Shown piece after piece: positions 1-10,207 of a stretch of 64,000 nt of DNA. The notes below the pieces were generated by a model that was given only the letters and a program-made list of their open reading frames with translations, searched no databases and was not told the DNA's origin. Each line of letters opens with the position of its first letter. The stretch's first letter is position 1. This stretch comes from Azonexaceae bacterium s22 (GTDB taxonomy: Bacteria; Pseudomonadota; Gammaproteobacteria; Burkholderiales; Rhodocyclaceae): positions 1 through 64,000 of the forward strand of contig WYCU01000002.1 in assembly GCA_016617495.1 (NCBI GenBank), in the 5' to 3' direction. A program made the translations under genes and the position numbers.

Positions 1-65
1 GGTATCCCCGATTCAGCCTCTCGCAGGAAGCCAATGATCTGTTCTTCAGTGAATCGCTTCTTCAT
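1..65 (-). mobile_element. IS3-family transposase orfA, 5' end only
   Basis: The minus strand reads MKKRFTEEQIIGFLREAESG from an ATG at 65, preceded by an AAGGAG ribosome site. This is the usual opening of IS3-family OrfA, a helix-turn-helix DNA-binding protein that is joined to OrfB by frameshifting to make the active transposase. Only 21 codons are inside the window; the rest lies off the left edge. The terminal sequence of the element lies between this start codon and roughly position 140, where it enters the neighbouring SIR2 gene. I could not place an exact TG/CA terminus. Confidence 0.8.
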
Positions 66-104
66 GTCCAATCTCCTTGTCGTGGTGGATTGGACTCTAA
101 AGTC

Positions 105-501
105 AGGCTCTACTCAATTCCGGGGGGACGTCGTCTTGTCCATAGTCAGAGTGCTTCGCTTTTGCTTGGTCAAGGGTAGAGAGGTAATTGCAAATTTCGA
201 CTCTCAGAGCCGAAGTTACATTCGTTATCTTCCCCTTATGACGCTCGACGCTGGCCTTGTAATCCTGGGAACTCCACCAGTGCTTGTTGAAATCCTCTGC
301 TAGTAGACGGGCGGCCAACGGATAATCGCCATTTGCTGATGCAAGGTAATACTCAAATGGATGCTCGGCGACACAAAATTTACTCAGTAGTCCTCTCCAA
401 TCTTCCAGCCCAAGATACCGCCTTGAAAATCCAGACCCCACAAATAGAAACGGACCTGCGCCTCTATTCTTGAAAATTTCTTCGAGCTTGCTTTTTATCA
501 T
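105..501 (-). pseudogene. SIR2-like domain protein, truncated by an insertion sequence
   Basis: Starting at the ATG at 501 (GGAAGGA just upstream), the product opens MIKSKLEEIFKNRG and then carries GPFLFVGSGFSRRYLGL. This is the glycine-rich NAD-site loop of SIR2-like domains found in large bacterial proteins, many of them phage-defence NADases. The reading frame stops after about 130 codons, and its last residues (DDVPPELSRA) are coded by the end of the adjacent IS3 element. The complete family proteins are far longer. The catalytic and C-terminal parts are therefore missing and the gene is almost certainly dead. Exact junction and target-site duplication are not resolved. Confidence 0.7.
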
Positions 502-689
502 TGGGAGTCCTTCCAAAGGTAGAGGAGGCAGTTTACCCAGCCGGCTCCCATGAGAGGAAGGGGGCCACGCATTCCAAGAATGCTATCACCATAGTCGCTC
601 TTGTCCGCACACCAACTCATAGCAGACGAACCAACAGGACCGGTCGTAGGACGGCTTTGGCCGAGAACCAGAAAGTGCTGCATGCCTGA

Positions 690-722
690 CAAATGAAAAG
701 AGGGAGCTAAACGCTCCCTCTT
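690..722 (-). terminator. Rho-independent terminator of sodB
   Basis: GAGGGAGC at 700-707 pairs perfectly with GCTCCCTC at 713-720 around a 5-base loop. On the minus strand the stem is followed by CTTTTCATTT. It lies about 50 bases past the sodB stop codon. The stretch 502-690 between this hairpin and the SIR2 fragment holds no gene I can support. Confidence 0.8.
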
Positions 723-770
723 GTTTGAAACTCGTTTTAGAAGTTTCTTGTCCGGATTCGGTTTCGCCAA

Positions 771-1355
771 TCAGGCAAAGTTGGCGGCGACGAAATCCCA
801 GTTGACCAGGCTGTTCAGGAAGGTTTCGACGAACTTCGGACGCAGGTTGCGGTAGTCGATGTAGTAGGCGTGTTCCCAGACGTCGACGCAGAGCAGGGCC
901 TTGTCGCCGGTGGTCAGCGGGGTGCCGGCGGCGCCCATGTTGACGATGTCGAGCGAACCGTCGGCCTTTTTGACCAGCCAGGTCCAGCCGGAACCGAAGT
1001 TGCCGACGGCGGAGGTCTGGAAGGCGGTCTTGAAGGCATCGAAGGAGCCCCACTTGGCGTCGATGGCCGCAGCCAGGGCACCGGTCGGTGCGCCGCCGCC
1101 GTTCGGCTTCATGCAGTTCCAGAAGAAGGTGTGGTTCCAGACTTGCGCGGCGTTGTTGTAGATGCCGCCGGCCGGGGCCTTCTTGACGATGGCTTCGAGG
1201 TCGAGGGCTTCGTATTCGGTGCCCTTGATGAGGTTGTTCAGGTTAACCACGTAGGCGTTGTGGTGCTTGCTGTAGTGGTAGTCGAAGGTTTCGGCCGACA
1301 TGTGCGGGGCCAGGGCATCCTTCGCGTAGGGCAGGGCGGGCAGTTGATGTTCCAT
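771..1355 (-). CDS. sodB: Superoxide dismutase, iron type
   Basis: Converts superoxide to hydrogen peroxide and oxygen in the cytoplasm. The 194-residue length is normal for the Fe/Mn family. Metal ligands are visible: His27 in FDYHYSKHH, the His in WNHTFFW near residue 75, and Asp and His in [13 protein letters not shown] near residue 160. The Gly/Gln pattern around GGGAPTG and FGSGWTWLV fits the iron-dependent type better than the manganese type, but metal use was not tested. The start is set by AACGGAGAAAATACAAATG. It is transcribed alone and followed by a strong hairpin terminator. Confidence 0.95.
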   Translation of the reverse strand: MEHQLPALPYAKDALAPHMSAETFDYHYSKHHNAYVVNLNNLIKGTEYEALDLEAIVKKAPAGGIYNNAAQVWNHTFFWNCMKPNGGGAPTGALAAAIDAKWGSFDAFKTAFQTSAVGNFGSGWTWLVKKADGSLDIVNMGAAGTPLTTGDKALLCVDVWEHAYYIDYRNLRPKFVETFLNSLVNWDFVAANFA

Positions 1356-1394
1356 TTGTATTTTCTCCGTTGTGGGTCAGGGGGTTGCAGGATT

Positions 1395-2750
1395 CTAGTT
1401 GCCTTCGGGCGTGGCGACAACCCGAACGACATCCGCTTCGGCGCTGCCATGGGCGAAAGCGAGGCGCAGGCGGTCGCCGGGGGCAAGTGTCCGGGCATCG
1501 CGAACGGCCTTTCCGTCGGCGTCAAACGCGAGGGTGTAGCCGCGACGCAGGACGGCGTCAGGGTCGAGTTGGGCCAGCGCGGCACCGAGCGGCCCAAGTT
1601 TGCTTTCGAGCCGCATGAGTTGATGCCCGGCGGCGGCCTCAAGCCGGCGTTTGAGGTGGCTCAGGGTTTCGAAGTTCCTTGCCGCTTGCGGTTTGGCGAT
1701 GTTCAGCCGTTGTTCGAGCTGGGTGCAGCGTTGGCGAATGAGGGTTTGGCGCTGGGACCAGGCGCGTTGAAGGCGTGCGTGCGCGGTCAGCAGGGTTTCG
1801 CCTTGCTGGCGTAAGCGTTCTGCCGGGTGGACAAGGCGGGTAGCCAGCCAATCGAGGCGCTGGGCGCGGTCGGCGAGTTCGCGGGCGAGGTGGCGAGTCA
1901 GACGCGCATCGAGTTGTTCGATGCGCGCGAGCAGGCCATTGCGTTCCGGGCTGAGCAATTCAGCCGCGGCGGTTGGCGTGGGCGCGCGGACGTCGGCTGC
2001 GAAATCGGCGATGGTGAAGTCGGTTTCGTGACCGATGCCGGCCACGACGGGCTGACGACAGGCACGAATGGCGCGGGCGACGATTTCCTCGTTGAAGGCC
2101 CAGAGGTCTTCGATGCTGCCCCCGCCGCGGCAGAGAATAATGGCATCGTGTTTGCCGGCAGCGGCGCTTTGGAGGGCTGCGGCGATGCGCTCGCCGGCGC
2201 CTTCGCCTTGAACTGCTGTCGGGTAAAGGCTGATGCGCAGGTAAGGTGCGCGACGGTGCAGCGTGGTCAGGACGTCGCGCAGCGCGGCGGCCTGCAGGCT
2301 GGTAACGATGGCAATGTCGGCAGGGTAGGCAGGGAGTGGTCGCTTGTTTTCGGGCGCGAAGAGGCCTTCGGCTTCGAGTTGCGCCTTGAGGCGCAGGAAG
2401 CGCTCGTAGAGGTCGCCTTGGCCGGCGCGGCGAACGCTTTCCACGTTGAGCTGGAATTCCCCACGCGGTTCGTAGAACGAGACCAATGCGCGGACTTCCA
2501 CTTTTTGCCCGTTTTCCAGTCGCCAGCCAAGCAATTGGGCGCGGCTACGCCAGAGGACGCAGCGCACTTGGGCGGCGGCGTCCTTGAGTGTGAAGTAAAC
2601 GTGGCCGGAAGCGGCGTAGGTGAGATTGGAAATTTCCCCGCCGACCCAGCTCAATGGGAAGGCGGCTTCCAGGCAGTCGCGGACGAGTCGGTTGAGGGTG
2701 GTGACGCTGAGAACGCCGCCGGCGGGGAGGGTTGGAACTTGTTCAGGCAT
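1395..2750 (-). CDS. xseA: Exodeoxyribonuclease VII large subunit
   Basis: The large subunit of exonuclease VII degrades single-stranded DNA to oligonucleotides together with XseB, which is not in the window. The product is 451 residues. It has an N-terminal OB-fold (LVGGEISNL-like opening, here SWVGGEISNLTYAASGHVYFTLKD), the family signature GGGSIEDLWAFNEEIVARA, then GIGHETDFTIADFAADVRAPTPTAA and a charged helical C-terminus. The ATG at 2750 (MPEQVPTLPAGG) is chosen because the OB-fold begins directly after it. A longer frame to 2927 reads through the dispersed repeat and low-quality sequence. Confidence 0.93.
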   Translation of the reverse strand: MPEQVPTLPAGGVLSVTTLNRLVRDCLEAAFPLSWVGGEISNLTYAASGHVYFTLKDAAAQVRCVLWRSRAQLLGWRLENGQKVEVRALVSFYEPRGEFQLNVESVRRAGQGDLYERFLRLKAQLEAEGLFAPENKRPLPAYPADIAIVTSLQAAALRDVLTTLHRRAPYLRISLYPTAVQGEGAGERIAAALQSAAAGKHDAIILCRGGGSIEDLWAFNEEIVARAIRACRQPVVAGIGHETDFTIADFAADVRAPTPTAAAELLSPERNGLLARIEQLDARLTRHLARELADRAQRLDWLATRLVHPAERLRQQGETLLTAHARLQRAWSQRQTLIRQRCTQLEQRLNIAKPQAARNFETLSHLKRRLEAAAGHQLMRLESKLGPLGAALAQLDPDAVLRRGYTLAFDADGKAVRDARTLAPGDRLRLAFAHGSAEADVVRVVATPEGN

Positions 2751-2772
2751 GCTCGGGATTGTAATGCGGCAC

Positions 2773-2809
2773 TTTGTCGCGGTAGACCCTGAAAAATGCT
2801 CAATTTTCA
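2773..2809 (+). repeat. Dispersed 36-bp repeat, copy 1
   Basis: Reads TTTGTCGCGGTAGACC followed by TGAAAAATGCTCAATTTTC; two or three mismatches from the family consensus. It lies 22 bases upstream of the xseA start codon. Confidence 0.6.
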
Positions 2810-2919
2810 AGTGGTTGATTTTTATGGGCTTAAAACGGTGTGCCCAGTTTTTTGGCAGCGCAGGCGGAAGCCTTGATCGGCGTGGGTTTGACCGGGTTGA
2901 TGACAGGAGATTCACAGAC

Positions 2920-2942
2920 TTATCCACAGCTTCTGGGGATAA
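2920..2942. promoter_or_regulatory. Pair of convergent DnaA boxes
   Basis: TTATCCACA at 2920-2928 is a perfect match to the classical DnaA box. On the opposite strand 2942-2934 reads TTATCCCCA, one mismatch from it. Together they form the dyad TTATCC-N11-GGATAA in the 289-base divergent gap between xseA and exbB. A function as a DnaA-regulated promoter or a titration site is inference. Confidence 0.5.
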
Positions 2943-3039
2943 GCTTGCACCGGGCTGCGCGGCGTGAAATGTATCGGGGCTTGCCCGACAGCGGTACGGG
3001 AGGCAGAATTAGAAGTTATTGTTCAAGCGAGGAAACTCT

Positions 3040-3645
3040 GTGTTTGCCATCATTCAGGCGGCCGGCTGGCCGATTTGGCCGTTGCTGTTGGCCTCCATCA
3101 TTTCGGTTGCTTTGATTATCGAGCGGCTTGTTGCCTTGCGTCGTGCCAAGGTGGTTCCCGCCGGTCTGCTGCAACGCGCCGTGGGTGAGTTCAAGCGTGG
3201 CGCCAACAACGACCGCATGCTGGAGGAATTGGAGCGCCATTCCCCGCTGGGGCGTGTACTGTCGGCAGGCCTGCGCAATGTAAACACGTCGCGCGAGGTC
3301 ATGAAGGAATCTATCGAGGAAGCTGGCGTCGCGGTGGCGCATGAGCTGAATCGTTATCTCACCACCCTGGGAACGATTGCTTCCATCAGCCCGCTGATGG
3401 GGTTGTTCGGCACGGTGGTCGGGATGATCGAAATCTTCGGTTCGCAGGCGCCAACCGGTGCCAATCCGCAGCAACTGGCGCACGGGATTTCCATTGCCCT
3501 TTACAACACCGGCTTTGGTCTGGTGATCGCCATTCCCAGCGTGATCTTCTGGCGGCACTTCCGTGCACTGGTCGACAGCTTTGTCGTTGAAATGGAGCAA
3601 CAGGCGGTTCGCCTGGTTGAATACATGCACGGCGACCGGACCTGA
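3040..3645 (+). CDS. exbB: ExbB/TolQ-type proton channel subunit
   Basis: Inner-membrane subunit of an ExbB-ExbD motor that couples the proton gradient to TonB or a Tol-like partner. About 201 residues with three membrane segments: one at the N-terminus (IWPLLLASIISVALIIERL) and two around residues 110-130 and 145-170. The MotA/TolQ/ExbB signature LGTIASISPLMGLFGTVVGMI is clear. The start is the GTG at 3040, preceded by GAGGAAA; a frame extension to 3019 lacks a ribosome site. It is followed after three bases by exbD. No tonB is present nearby. Confidence 0.9.
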   Translation: MFAIIQAAGWPIWPLLLASIISVALIIERLVALRRAKVVPAGLLQRAVGEFKRGANNDRMLEELERHSPLGRVLSAGLRNVNTSREVMKESIEEAGVAVAHELNRYLTTLGTIASISPLMGLFGTVVGMIEIFGSQAPTGANPQQLAHGISIALYNTGFGLVIAIPSVIFWRHFRALVDSFVVEMEQQAVRLVEYMHGDRT

Positions 3646-3648
3646 ACC

Positions 3649-4068
3649 ATGAATTTCCAGCGTGCACGCAGTTCCCGGGAAGAGCCGGAAATCAACCTGA
3701 TTCCGCTGATTGACGTTCTGCTCGTCATCATCATCTTCCTGATGCTGACCACGACGTATTCGAAGTTCTCCGGGCTGGAAATCAATCTGCCGACGGCGGA
3801 TGCCAGCAAGCAGAACGAGCAGCCGAACGAGATCGATGTGGCGGTGACGGCCAGCGGGCAGATTCTCATCAACAAATCGCCGTTGGTCGCTACGGATGTG
3901 GCGACTATCTCCGAAGCGTTGCGTCGCGCTGCCGGGCCGCGCCCGGATCCGGTGATCGTCATCAACGCCGATGCCAAGGCGACGCACCAGAGCGTGATTG
4001 ACGTCATGCAGGCGGCGCAGACCGCAGGCTATCCGCACATTTCGTTCGCCACCCAAGCGCCCCATTGA
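3649..4068 (+). CDS. exbD: ExbD/TolR-type biopolymer transport protein
   Basis: Partner of ExbB in the proton-driven energiser complex. 139 residues. The single N-terminal membrane helix carries the conserved aspartate in INLIPLIDVLLVIIIFLML. The rest is a periplasmic domain (EINLPTADASK to VIDVMQAAQTAGYPHISF). It is coupled to exbB upstream and its stop overlaps the lpxK start (TGATG), so exbB to adk may be one transcript. Confidence 0.92.
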   Translation: MNFQRARSSREEPEINLIPLIDVLLVIIIFLMLTTTYSKFSGLEINLPTADASKQNEQPNEIDVAVTASGQILINKSPLVATDVATISEALRRAAGPRPDPVIVINADAKATHQSVIDVMQAAQTAGYPHISFATQAPH

Positions 4069-5066
4069 TGTTCTCGGACTGGCTGCAGCGGCAGTGGTTT
4101 GGACAACGCCGGCTTGTGCCGGCGTTGTGGTTTCTGGCGCCGCTGTCGTGGCTTTATGCCTGGGTTGCCGAACGCAAGCGCCGAACGACCCGGCCGGTTC
4201 GCTTGCCGGTGCCGGTCATCGTCGTTGGCAACATTACCGTGGGGGGCGCCGGGAAGACGCCGCTGACCCTCTGGCTGGTTCAGCAATTTCGCGCGCAGGG
4301 GTGGCGGCCCGCCATCGTCAGCCGAGGTTACGGCGGTCGCGGCAGCGGACCGCGGCCGGTGCTAACGGAATCTGTCGCGGTGGACGTCGGCGATGAGCCG
4401 ATTTTGCTTGCGCGGCGCAGTGAGTGTCCGGTCTGGGTCGGCCGGGACCGTGTGGCAACGGGGCGTGCGCTCCTTGCCGCGCATCCGGAAGTTAACGTCA
4501 TCGTGTGCGACGATGGCTTGCAACATTACCGCCTGGCGCGCGATGTGGAACTGGCAGTCTTCGACGGGCGGGGTATCGGCAATGGCTGGCGTCTGCCCGC
4601 CGGACCATTGCGTGAACCGCCGACAAGGCTGGTGACGGTGGATGCCGTCGTGCTCAATACGGCAAATGACCTCCCGCTGCCGGGCGGGCGACCGGCTTTT
4701 CAGATGCGCCTTGTACTGGGTGAGGCTTATCGCCTTGACGCGCCGAGCGAGCGGCGCCGGCTGGATGAATTTGTTGGCCAGCGCTTATTCGCGCTGGCCG
4801 GTATCGGCAATCCAGCGCGGTTTTTCGATGCGCTGACCGCGCGGGGGTTAAGCATCGAGGTACATCCGTTTCCGGATCATCATGCCTATTGCCCTGCCGA
4901 TCTTGCGTTTGCCAGTAACGGCATCCTGCTGATGACGGAAAAGGATGCGGTAAAATGCCAAGGCTTGAGCCCCGGAGAAATCTGGGTGGTGCCTGTCGAC
5001 GCCGAAATGTCGACCGGGCTGATTGAATTGATTCTGGAGAAATTGCGTGGACGCCAGGCTCCTTGA
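4068..5066 (+). CDS. lpxK: Tetraacyldisaccharide 4'-kinase
   Basis: Phosphorylates the 4' position of the lipid A disaccharide at the inner membrane. About 332 residues. An amphipathic or membrane N-terminus ([18 protein letters not shown]) precedes the P-loop [23 protein letters not shown] and the conserved [11 protein letters not shown] and [12 protein letters not shown] motifs. The start is the ATG at 4068, overlapping the exbD stop. The 3' end overlaps the next small gene by 20 bases. Confidence 0.95.
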   Translation: MFSDWLQRQWFGQRRLVPALWFLAPLSWLYAWVAERKRRTTRPVRLPVPVIVVGNITVGGAGKTPLTLWLVQQFRAQGWRPAIVSRGYGGRGSGPRPVLTESVAVDVGDEPILLARRSECPVWVGRDRVATGRALLAAHPEVNVIVCDDGLQHYRLARDVELAVFDGRGIGNGWRLPAGPLREPPTRLVTVDAVVLNTANDLPLPGGRPAFQMRLVLGEAYRLDAPSERRRLDEFVGQRLFALAGIGNPARFFDALTARGLSIEVHPFPDHHAYCPADLAFASNGILLMTEKDAVKCQGLSPGEIWVVPVDAEMSTGLIELILEKLRGRQAP

Positions 5067-5223
5067 CATCCTTGTCTGCCCTGTTTGCAAGGGCAATCTC
5101 GATTACCGCAAGGCAGAGCAGGAACTGGTCTGCAAGCCATGCAAACTGGCGTTTCCGATTCGCGATGACATTCCGGTCATGCTGGAAGACGAAGCGCGTC
5201 GCTTGGCAGCGGATGAAGCCTGA
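5047..5223 (+). CDS. Trm112/YcaR-like zinc-ribbon mini-protein
   Basis: A 58-residue protein starting with GTG at 5047 (GGAG eight bases upstream) inside the end of lpxK. It reads [20 protein letters not shown] and then [18 protein letters not shown]. Cys11, Cys14, Cys29 and Cys32 are likely zinc ligands. This is the Trm112/YcaR family, which in many proteobacteria lies between lpxK and kdsB, as here. Eukaryotic Trm112 activates methyltransferases; the bacterial role is unsettled. Its stop overlaps the kdsB start (TGATG). Confidence 0.88.
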   Translation: MDARLLDILVCPVCKGNLDYRKAEQELVCKPCKLAFPIRDDIPVMLEDEARRLAADEA

Positions 5224-6008
5224 TGGGGCTTCCGAGCTTCAAAATAGTTATTCCTGCGCGCTTTGCTTCGTCGCGGTTGCCGGGGAAACCTTTGCTTGAT
5301 CTCGGTTGCAAGCCCATGGTGGTTCGCGTGGCTGAGCGCGCCCGCATGACTGGGGCCGATGAGATTTGGGTGGCTACGGACCATGCGGATGTATGTGCTG
5401 CGGCCGAAGCGCACCAAGTCGCAGCAATGATGACGCGTAGCGATCACGCGACCGGTACGGACAGGTTGGCAGAGGTCGTCGAGCAACGCGGCTGGAGTAA
5501 CGACACCATTGTCGTCAATGTTCAGGGCGACGAACCGTTGATCGATCCGAAAGTGATTGCCCAAACTGCACATCAGCTAGCGGTCAGCGGGGCGGATATT
5601 GCAACAGTGGCTCATCCGATTGGCGATGCGGCGGATTTCTTTAATCCGAACGTTGTCAAAGTTGTCTGCCGTGCAGATGGCGATGCAGCCTATTTCTCCC
5701 GCGCGCCAATTCCCTATGCCCGTGATCATTTCGCACTCGAAGCTGGCAGGGGGTCTCTGCCGTTTGGGTTGCCAGCCTATCGGCATGTAGGTCTCTATGC
5801 TTACCGCGTTTCGTTTTTGCGGGCCTATGCAGGGCTGACGCCCGCACCGACTGAGCAGTTCGAAGCACTCGAACAATTACGCGCCCTTTGGCACGGTTAC
5901 CGGATCAGCGTCACGCTAATTGACGAGGCGCCGGCGCCGGGCGTGGATACGCCCGCGGATGCCGAAAGGATGCGCAAACTGTTTGACCGTGTTGCAAATA
6001 GCGAGTAA
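5223..6008 (+). CDS. kdsB: CMP-KDO synthetase (3-deoxy-manno-octulosonate cytidylyltransferase)
   Basis: Activates KDO with CTP for addition to lipid A. 261 residues. The nucleotidyltransferase opening [19 protein letters not shown] and the motifs [14 protein letters not shown] and [10 protein letters not shown] are typical. It is translationally coupled to the upstream Trm112-like gene, and together with lpxK forms an LPS-core assembly run. About 70 bases separate it from adk. Confidence 0.96.
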   Translation: MGLPSFKIVIPARFASSRLPGKPLLDLGCKPMVVRVAERARMTGADEIWVATDHADVCAAAEAHQVAAMMTRSDHATGTDRLAEVVEQRGWSNDTIVVNVQGDEPLIDPKVIAQTAHQLAVSGADIATVAHPIGDAADFFNPNVVKVVCRADGDAAYFSRAPIPYARDHFALEAGRGSLPFGLPAYRHVGLYAYRVSFLRAYAGLTPAPTEQFEALEQLRALWHGYRISVTLIDEAPAPGVDTPADAERMRKLFDRVANSE

Positions 6009-6078
6009 TTTTCGACCATTAGAGAACGGCCTCCGCGAAAGCCGATAACAAGAATTCATTGACAAACCGAGGGACTAA

Positions 6079-6735
<657 letters not shown>

Positions 6736-6746
6736 GGAAGTTTGCC

Positions 6747-8018
6747 ATGATCGCAAAGAACGCCTTCTACGCGCAGTCGGGAGGCGTGACTGCGGTCATT
6801 AATGCGACGGCGTGCGGCCTGATACAGGAAGCGCGCCGTTTGCATTTGCAGCATCCGGACAAAATCGGCAAGGTCTATGCGGGGCGCGATGGCATCATCG
6901 GCGCGCTGACAGAGGACTTGATCGATACCAGTCTGGAGTCCGACGAAGATATTGCCCGATTGCGTCACACGCCGGGCGGTGCGTTCGGTTCCTGTCGCTA
7001 CAAGCTCAAAGGGATTGAGCAGCACAGGGCTCAGTATGAGCGCCTGATTGAGGTCTTCAAGGCGCACGACATCGGCTACTTCTTCTACAACGGCGGTAAT
7101 GACTCCATGGACACCGCCTGGAAGGTTTCCCAGATTGCGGAGACGCTGGGCTATCCGGTGGTTTGCGTGGGCATTCCGAAAACGGTGGATAACGATTTGC
7201 CCGAGACGGATTGCTGTCCGGGCTTTGGTTCCGTGGCCAAGTACGTCGCGACGTCCATTCGTGAGGCCGGTTTCGACGTCGCATCGATGGCGCGTACGTC
7301 CACGAAGATTTTTGTCATGGAAGTCATGGGGCGCCATGCCGGCTGGATTACAGCGGCCTGTGGCTTGGCTTCCGAGGCGCAGGGCGAGCCACCGCACCTG
7401 CTTTTGTTTCCCGAAGTGCCCTTTGATCCCGAAGGCTTTCTTGCCCAAGTGCAGTCGTGTGTTGCGCAGTATGGTTATTGCACGATTGCCGTTTCGGAGG
7501 GGTTGTCCGATCGCGAAGGGCGGTTGATTGCGGAATCCGGAACGCGCGATGCCTTCGGGCATGCCCAATTGGGCGGTGTCGGGCAGGTTGTTGCACAATT
7601 GATCAAGGATCGCCTTGGCTATAAATATCACTGGGCGCTGGCCGATTATCTTCAACGCTCCGCGCGCCATATCGCTTCCCGTACCGATGTTGAACAGGCC
7701 TATGCGCTGGGAGTTGTCGCGGTCGACCTCGCTTTGAGGGGTAAAAACGCAGTCATGGCGACCATACGCCGCTTGTCCGATGAGCCCTATCGCTGGGAGA
7801 TCGGCGAGGCGCCGCTCTCGGCGGTGGCCAACGTCGAGCGCAAGATGCCTGCCGAGTTCATTTCGGCGAATGGGTATCACATTACCGAGGCATGCCGCCG
7901 CTACCTTCAGCCCTTGATCGAGGGGGAGGCCTCACCGCCCTTCCGTAATGGACTGCCGGATTATGTGCGTCTGAAAAATATTGCTGTTCCGAGAAAACTG
8001 GAGACATTCACCGTTTGA
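6747..8018 (+). CDS. pfp: Pyrophosphate-dependent 6-phosphofructokinase
   Basis: Phosphorylates fructose 6-phosphate with pyrophosphate, reversibly. 423 residues. GGNDSMDT carries the aspartate that replaces the glycine of ATP enzymes, and PKTVDNDL carries the lysine typical of PPi users. Both residues together support PPi as donor. MGRHAGWITA matches the family substrate loop. Eleven bases after adk and 28 before the H+-pyrophosphatase gene, so the two pyrophosphate enzymes are probably co-transcribed. Confidence 0.92.
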   Translation: MIAKNAFYAQSGGVTAVINATACGLIQEARRLHLQHPDKIGKVYAGRDGIIGALTEDLIDTSLESDEDIARLRHTPGGAFGSCRYKLKGIEQHRAQYERLIEVFKAHDIGYFFYNGGNDSMDTAWKVSQIAETLGYPVVCVGIPKTVDNDLPETDCCPGFGSVAKYVATSIREAGFDVASMARTSTKIFVMEVMGRHAGWITAACGLASEAQGEPPHLLLFPEVPFDPEGFLAQVQSCVAQYGYCTIAVSEGLSDREGRLIAESGTRDAFGHAQLGGVGQVVAQLIKDRLGYKYHWALADYLQRSARHIASRTDVEQAYALGVVAVDLALRGKNAVMATIRRLSDEPYRWEIGEAPLSAVANVERKMPAEFISANGYHITEACRRYLQPLIEGEASPPFRNGLPDYVRLKNIAVPRKLETFTV

Positions 8019-8046
8019 TTTTGTTCGTTAACGAAGGGGGGAGAAT

Positions 8047-10101
8047 ATGAGCACAGCGTTACTTTTGGCGCTGGGATGCGCCATTCTGGCAATTGTTTTT
8101 GGCGCAATATCCAGCCGACAAATCCTGGCACTTCCGGCGGGTAACGAGCGAATGCAAGAAATCGCCCGGGCGGTACAAGAGGGGGCTGCTGCCTATTTGA
8201 GCCGCCAATACAAAACGATTGCGGTGGTTGGCGTGATTCTCTTTCTGGTGATCGGTCTGGTGCCCAAGCTGGGCTGGCTGACTGCAATTGGTTTCCTTAT
8301 CGGGGCGGTGCTTTCCGGCGCTGCCGGCTTTATCGGGATGAATGTCTCGGTGCGTGCGAATGTGCGTACTGCAGAAGCTGCCCGTGGCGGCATTGCTGCT
8401 GCACTTGATGTTGCCTTCAAGGGGGGCGCGATTACCGGCATGCTCGTTGTCGGCCTGGGACTTCTTGGCGTGGCAGGCTATTACGCTTTTCTTAAGGCAT
8501 CGAGCGGCAGCAGCGATCTTCATCACATTATCGAACCGCTTGTGGGATTGGCTTTTGGTTCATCGCTCATTTCCATTTTTGCCCGTCTTGGCGGCGGGAT
8601 ATTTACCAAAGGTGCCGACGTGGGCGCCGACTTGGTGGGTAAGGTCGAAGCTGGTATCCCTGAGGACGATCCGCGCAATCCAGCGGTAATTGCGGATAAC
8701 GTCGGCGATAACGTGGGCGACTGTGCCGGTATGGCTGCAGATTTGTTCGAAACCTATGCGGTTACCGTCGTGGCCACGATGGTATTGGCGGCCTTGACCA
8801 TCAAGACGGCGGTCGGGCTGGGCGAAAATCTGGTGCTTTATCCGTTGGCCTTGGGAGGCGTTTCCATCATCGCCTCGATTGTCGGCTGCGTTTTCGTCAA
8901 GGCCAACGAAGGCGGCAAGATCATGTCCGCACTTTACAGGGGGCTGATCGTTGCAGGCGTTTTGGCGCTTGTGGCGTACTACCCGATCACCTCTTGGCTG
9001 ATTGGTGCAGGCGACCCCGCCGCAAAAATCACGACAATGAGCATGTTCGGGTGCGCCGTCGTGGGCTTGTTGCTGACTGCCGCGCTGGTGTGGATCACCG
9101 AGTATTACACCGGTACAGATTACGCCCCGGTGAGGCATGTGGCGGCATCCTGCCAAACCGGCCACGCGACCAACATCATTGCCGGGATTGGTGTTTCGAT
9201 GAAGGCCTGTGCCTTGCCGGTGCTGTCGGTTTGTGCCGCGATTTATGCAGCCCATGCAATGGGCGGACTGTTCGGTGTGGCGATTGCTGCAACATCGATG
9301 CTATCGATGGCCGGGATCGTGGTGGCGCTCGATGCGTATGGCCCGATCACGGACAACGCCGGTGGTATTGCCGAAATGGCTGAGTTGCCCAAGGAAGTTC
9401 GTAACGTGACCGATCCGCTCGATGCCGTCGGTAATACGACCAAGGCGGTAACCAAGGGGTATGCAATTGGTTCCGCCGGTCTGGCAGCGTTGGTGCTGTT
9501 CGCCGACTATACGCATGGCCTTGAAGCGGCCGGGCTGAATGGCATTTCGTTCGATCTGTCGAATCACATGGTCATCATTGGTCTATTCATTGGTGGCTTG
9601 ATCCCGTATCTGTTCGGCGCGATGGCGATGGAGGCCGTCGGGCGTTCTGCCGGCGCAGTGGTATTGGAGGTGCGTCGTCAGTTCAATGAGATTCCGGGCA
9701 TCATGGAAGGAACTGCCAAGCCGGACTATTCCCGCGCAGTCGATATGCTGACGGTGGCGGCGATCAAGGAAATGATGATTCCGTCCATTCTCCCGGTGGC
9801 CGTGCCAATCGTTGTGGGCCTCGTGCTGGGGCCGCAGGCTCTGGGTGGCTTGCTCGTCGGCACCATCGTGACCGGGCTCTTTGTCGCCATTTCAATGACT
9901 ACCGGCGGTGGCGCTTGGGATAACGCCAAAAAATACATCGAAGATGGTAATTTTGGCGGTAAAGGTTCGGATGCACACAAGGCGGCGGTGACCGGGGATA
10001 CCGTTGGCGATCCTTACAAGGATACAGCCGGACCTGCGGTAAACCCGCTTATCAAGATCATCAATCTGGTCGCCCTGTTGATTGTTCCACTGATGGCATA
10101 A
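8047..10101 (+). CDS. hppA: Membrane-bound proton-pumping pyrophosphatase, K+-independent type
   Basis: Hydrolyses pyrophosphate and pumps protons, or runs in reverse to make PPi. 684 residues with about 16 membrane helices. The catalytic loop is [11 protein letters not shown] near residue 191, then [19 protein letters not shown]. In [10 protein letters not shown], near residue 466, a lysine occupies the position that is alanine in K+-dependent enzymes and a threonine follows three residues later; this marks the K+-independent class. Strong ribosome site GGGGGGAG. Pairing with the PPi phosphofructokinase suggests shared use of one PPi pool. Confidence 0.95.
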   Translation: MSTALLLALGCAILAIVFGAISSRQILALPAGNERMQEIARAVQEGAAAYLSRQYKTIAVVGVILFLVIGLVPKLGWLTAIGFLIGAVLSGAAGFIGMNVSVRANVRTAEAARGGIAAALDVAFKGGAITGMLVVGLGLLGVAGYYAFLKASSGSSDLHHIIEPLVGLAFGSSLISIFARLGGGIFTKGADVGADLVGKVEAGIPEDDPRNPAVIADNVGDNVGDCAGMAADLFETYAVTVVATMVLAALTIKTAVGLGENLVLYPLALGGVSIIASIVGCVFVKANEGGKIMSALYRGLIVAGVLALVAYYPITSWLIGAGDPAAKITTMSMFGCAVVGLLLTAALVWITEYYTGTDYAPVRHVAASCQTGHATNIIAGIGVSMKACALPVLSVCAAIYAAHAMGGLFGVAIAATSMLSMAGIVVALDAYGPITDNAGGIAEMAELPKEVRNVTDPLDAVGNTTKAVTKGYAIGSAGLAALVLFADYTHGLEAAGLNGISFDLSNHMVIIGLFIGGLIPYLFGAMAMEAVGRSAGAVVLEVRRQFNEIPGIMEGTAKPDYSRAVDMLTVAAIKEMMIPSILPVAVPIVVGLVLGPQALGGLLVGTIVTGLFVAISMTTGGGAWDNAKKYIEDGNFGGKGSDAHKAAVTGDTVGDPYKDTAGPAVNPLIKIINLVALLIVPLMA

Positions 10102-10207
10102 TTCCCGGAATCGGCCTAGGGGTGGCGGTTTCGGCCGTCCTCCCCGTTGCCGATTTCACGGTGGAATTGTTGTGCCTAGGCTAGAATGGGCGAAAATCGG
10201 AGAACCC

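Noticed and set aside
498-770. 90-codon frame between sodB and the SIR2 fragment
   Set aside because: It begins beside the sodB stop, spans the sodB terminator and resembles nothing known.
4374-4408. TGTCGCGGTGGACGTC in lpxK
   Set aside because: Codes for the conserved VGDEP motif of LpxK and lacks the A-rich tail.
7713-7752. GTTGTCGCGGTCGACCTCG inside pfp resembles the dispersed repeat
   Set aside because: The protein sequence there (LGVVAVDLALRGKNAV) fits the family without an insertion, and the tail does not match well; probably chance, though a 15-base identity is notable.
10102-10160. GGTGGCGG-TTTCGG-CCGTCCTCC hairpin after hppA
   Set aside because: The stem has mismatches and no T-run follows; not strong enough to call a terminator.
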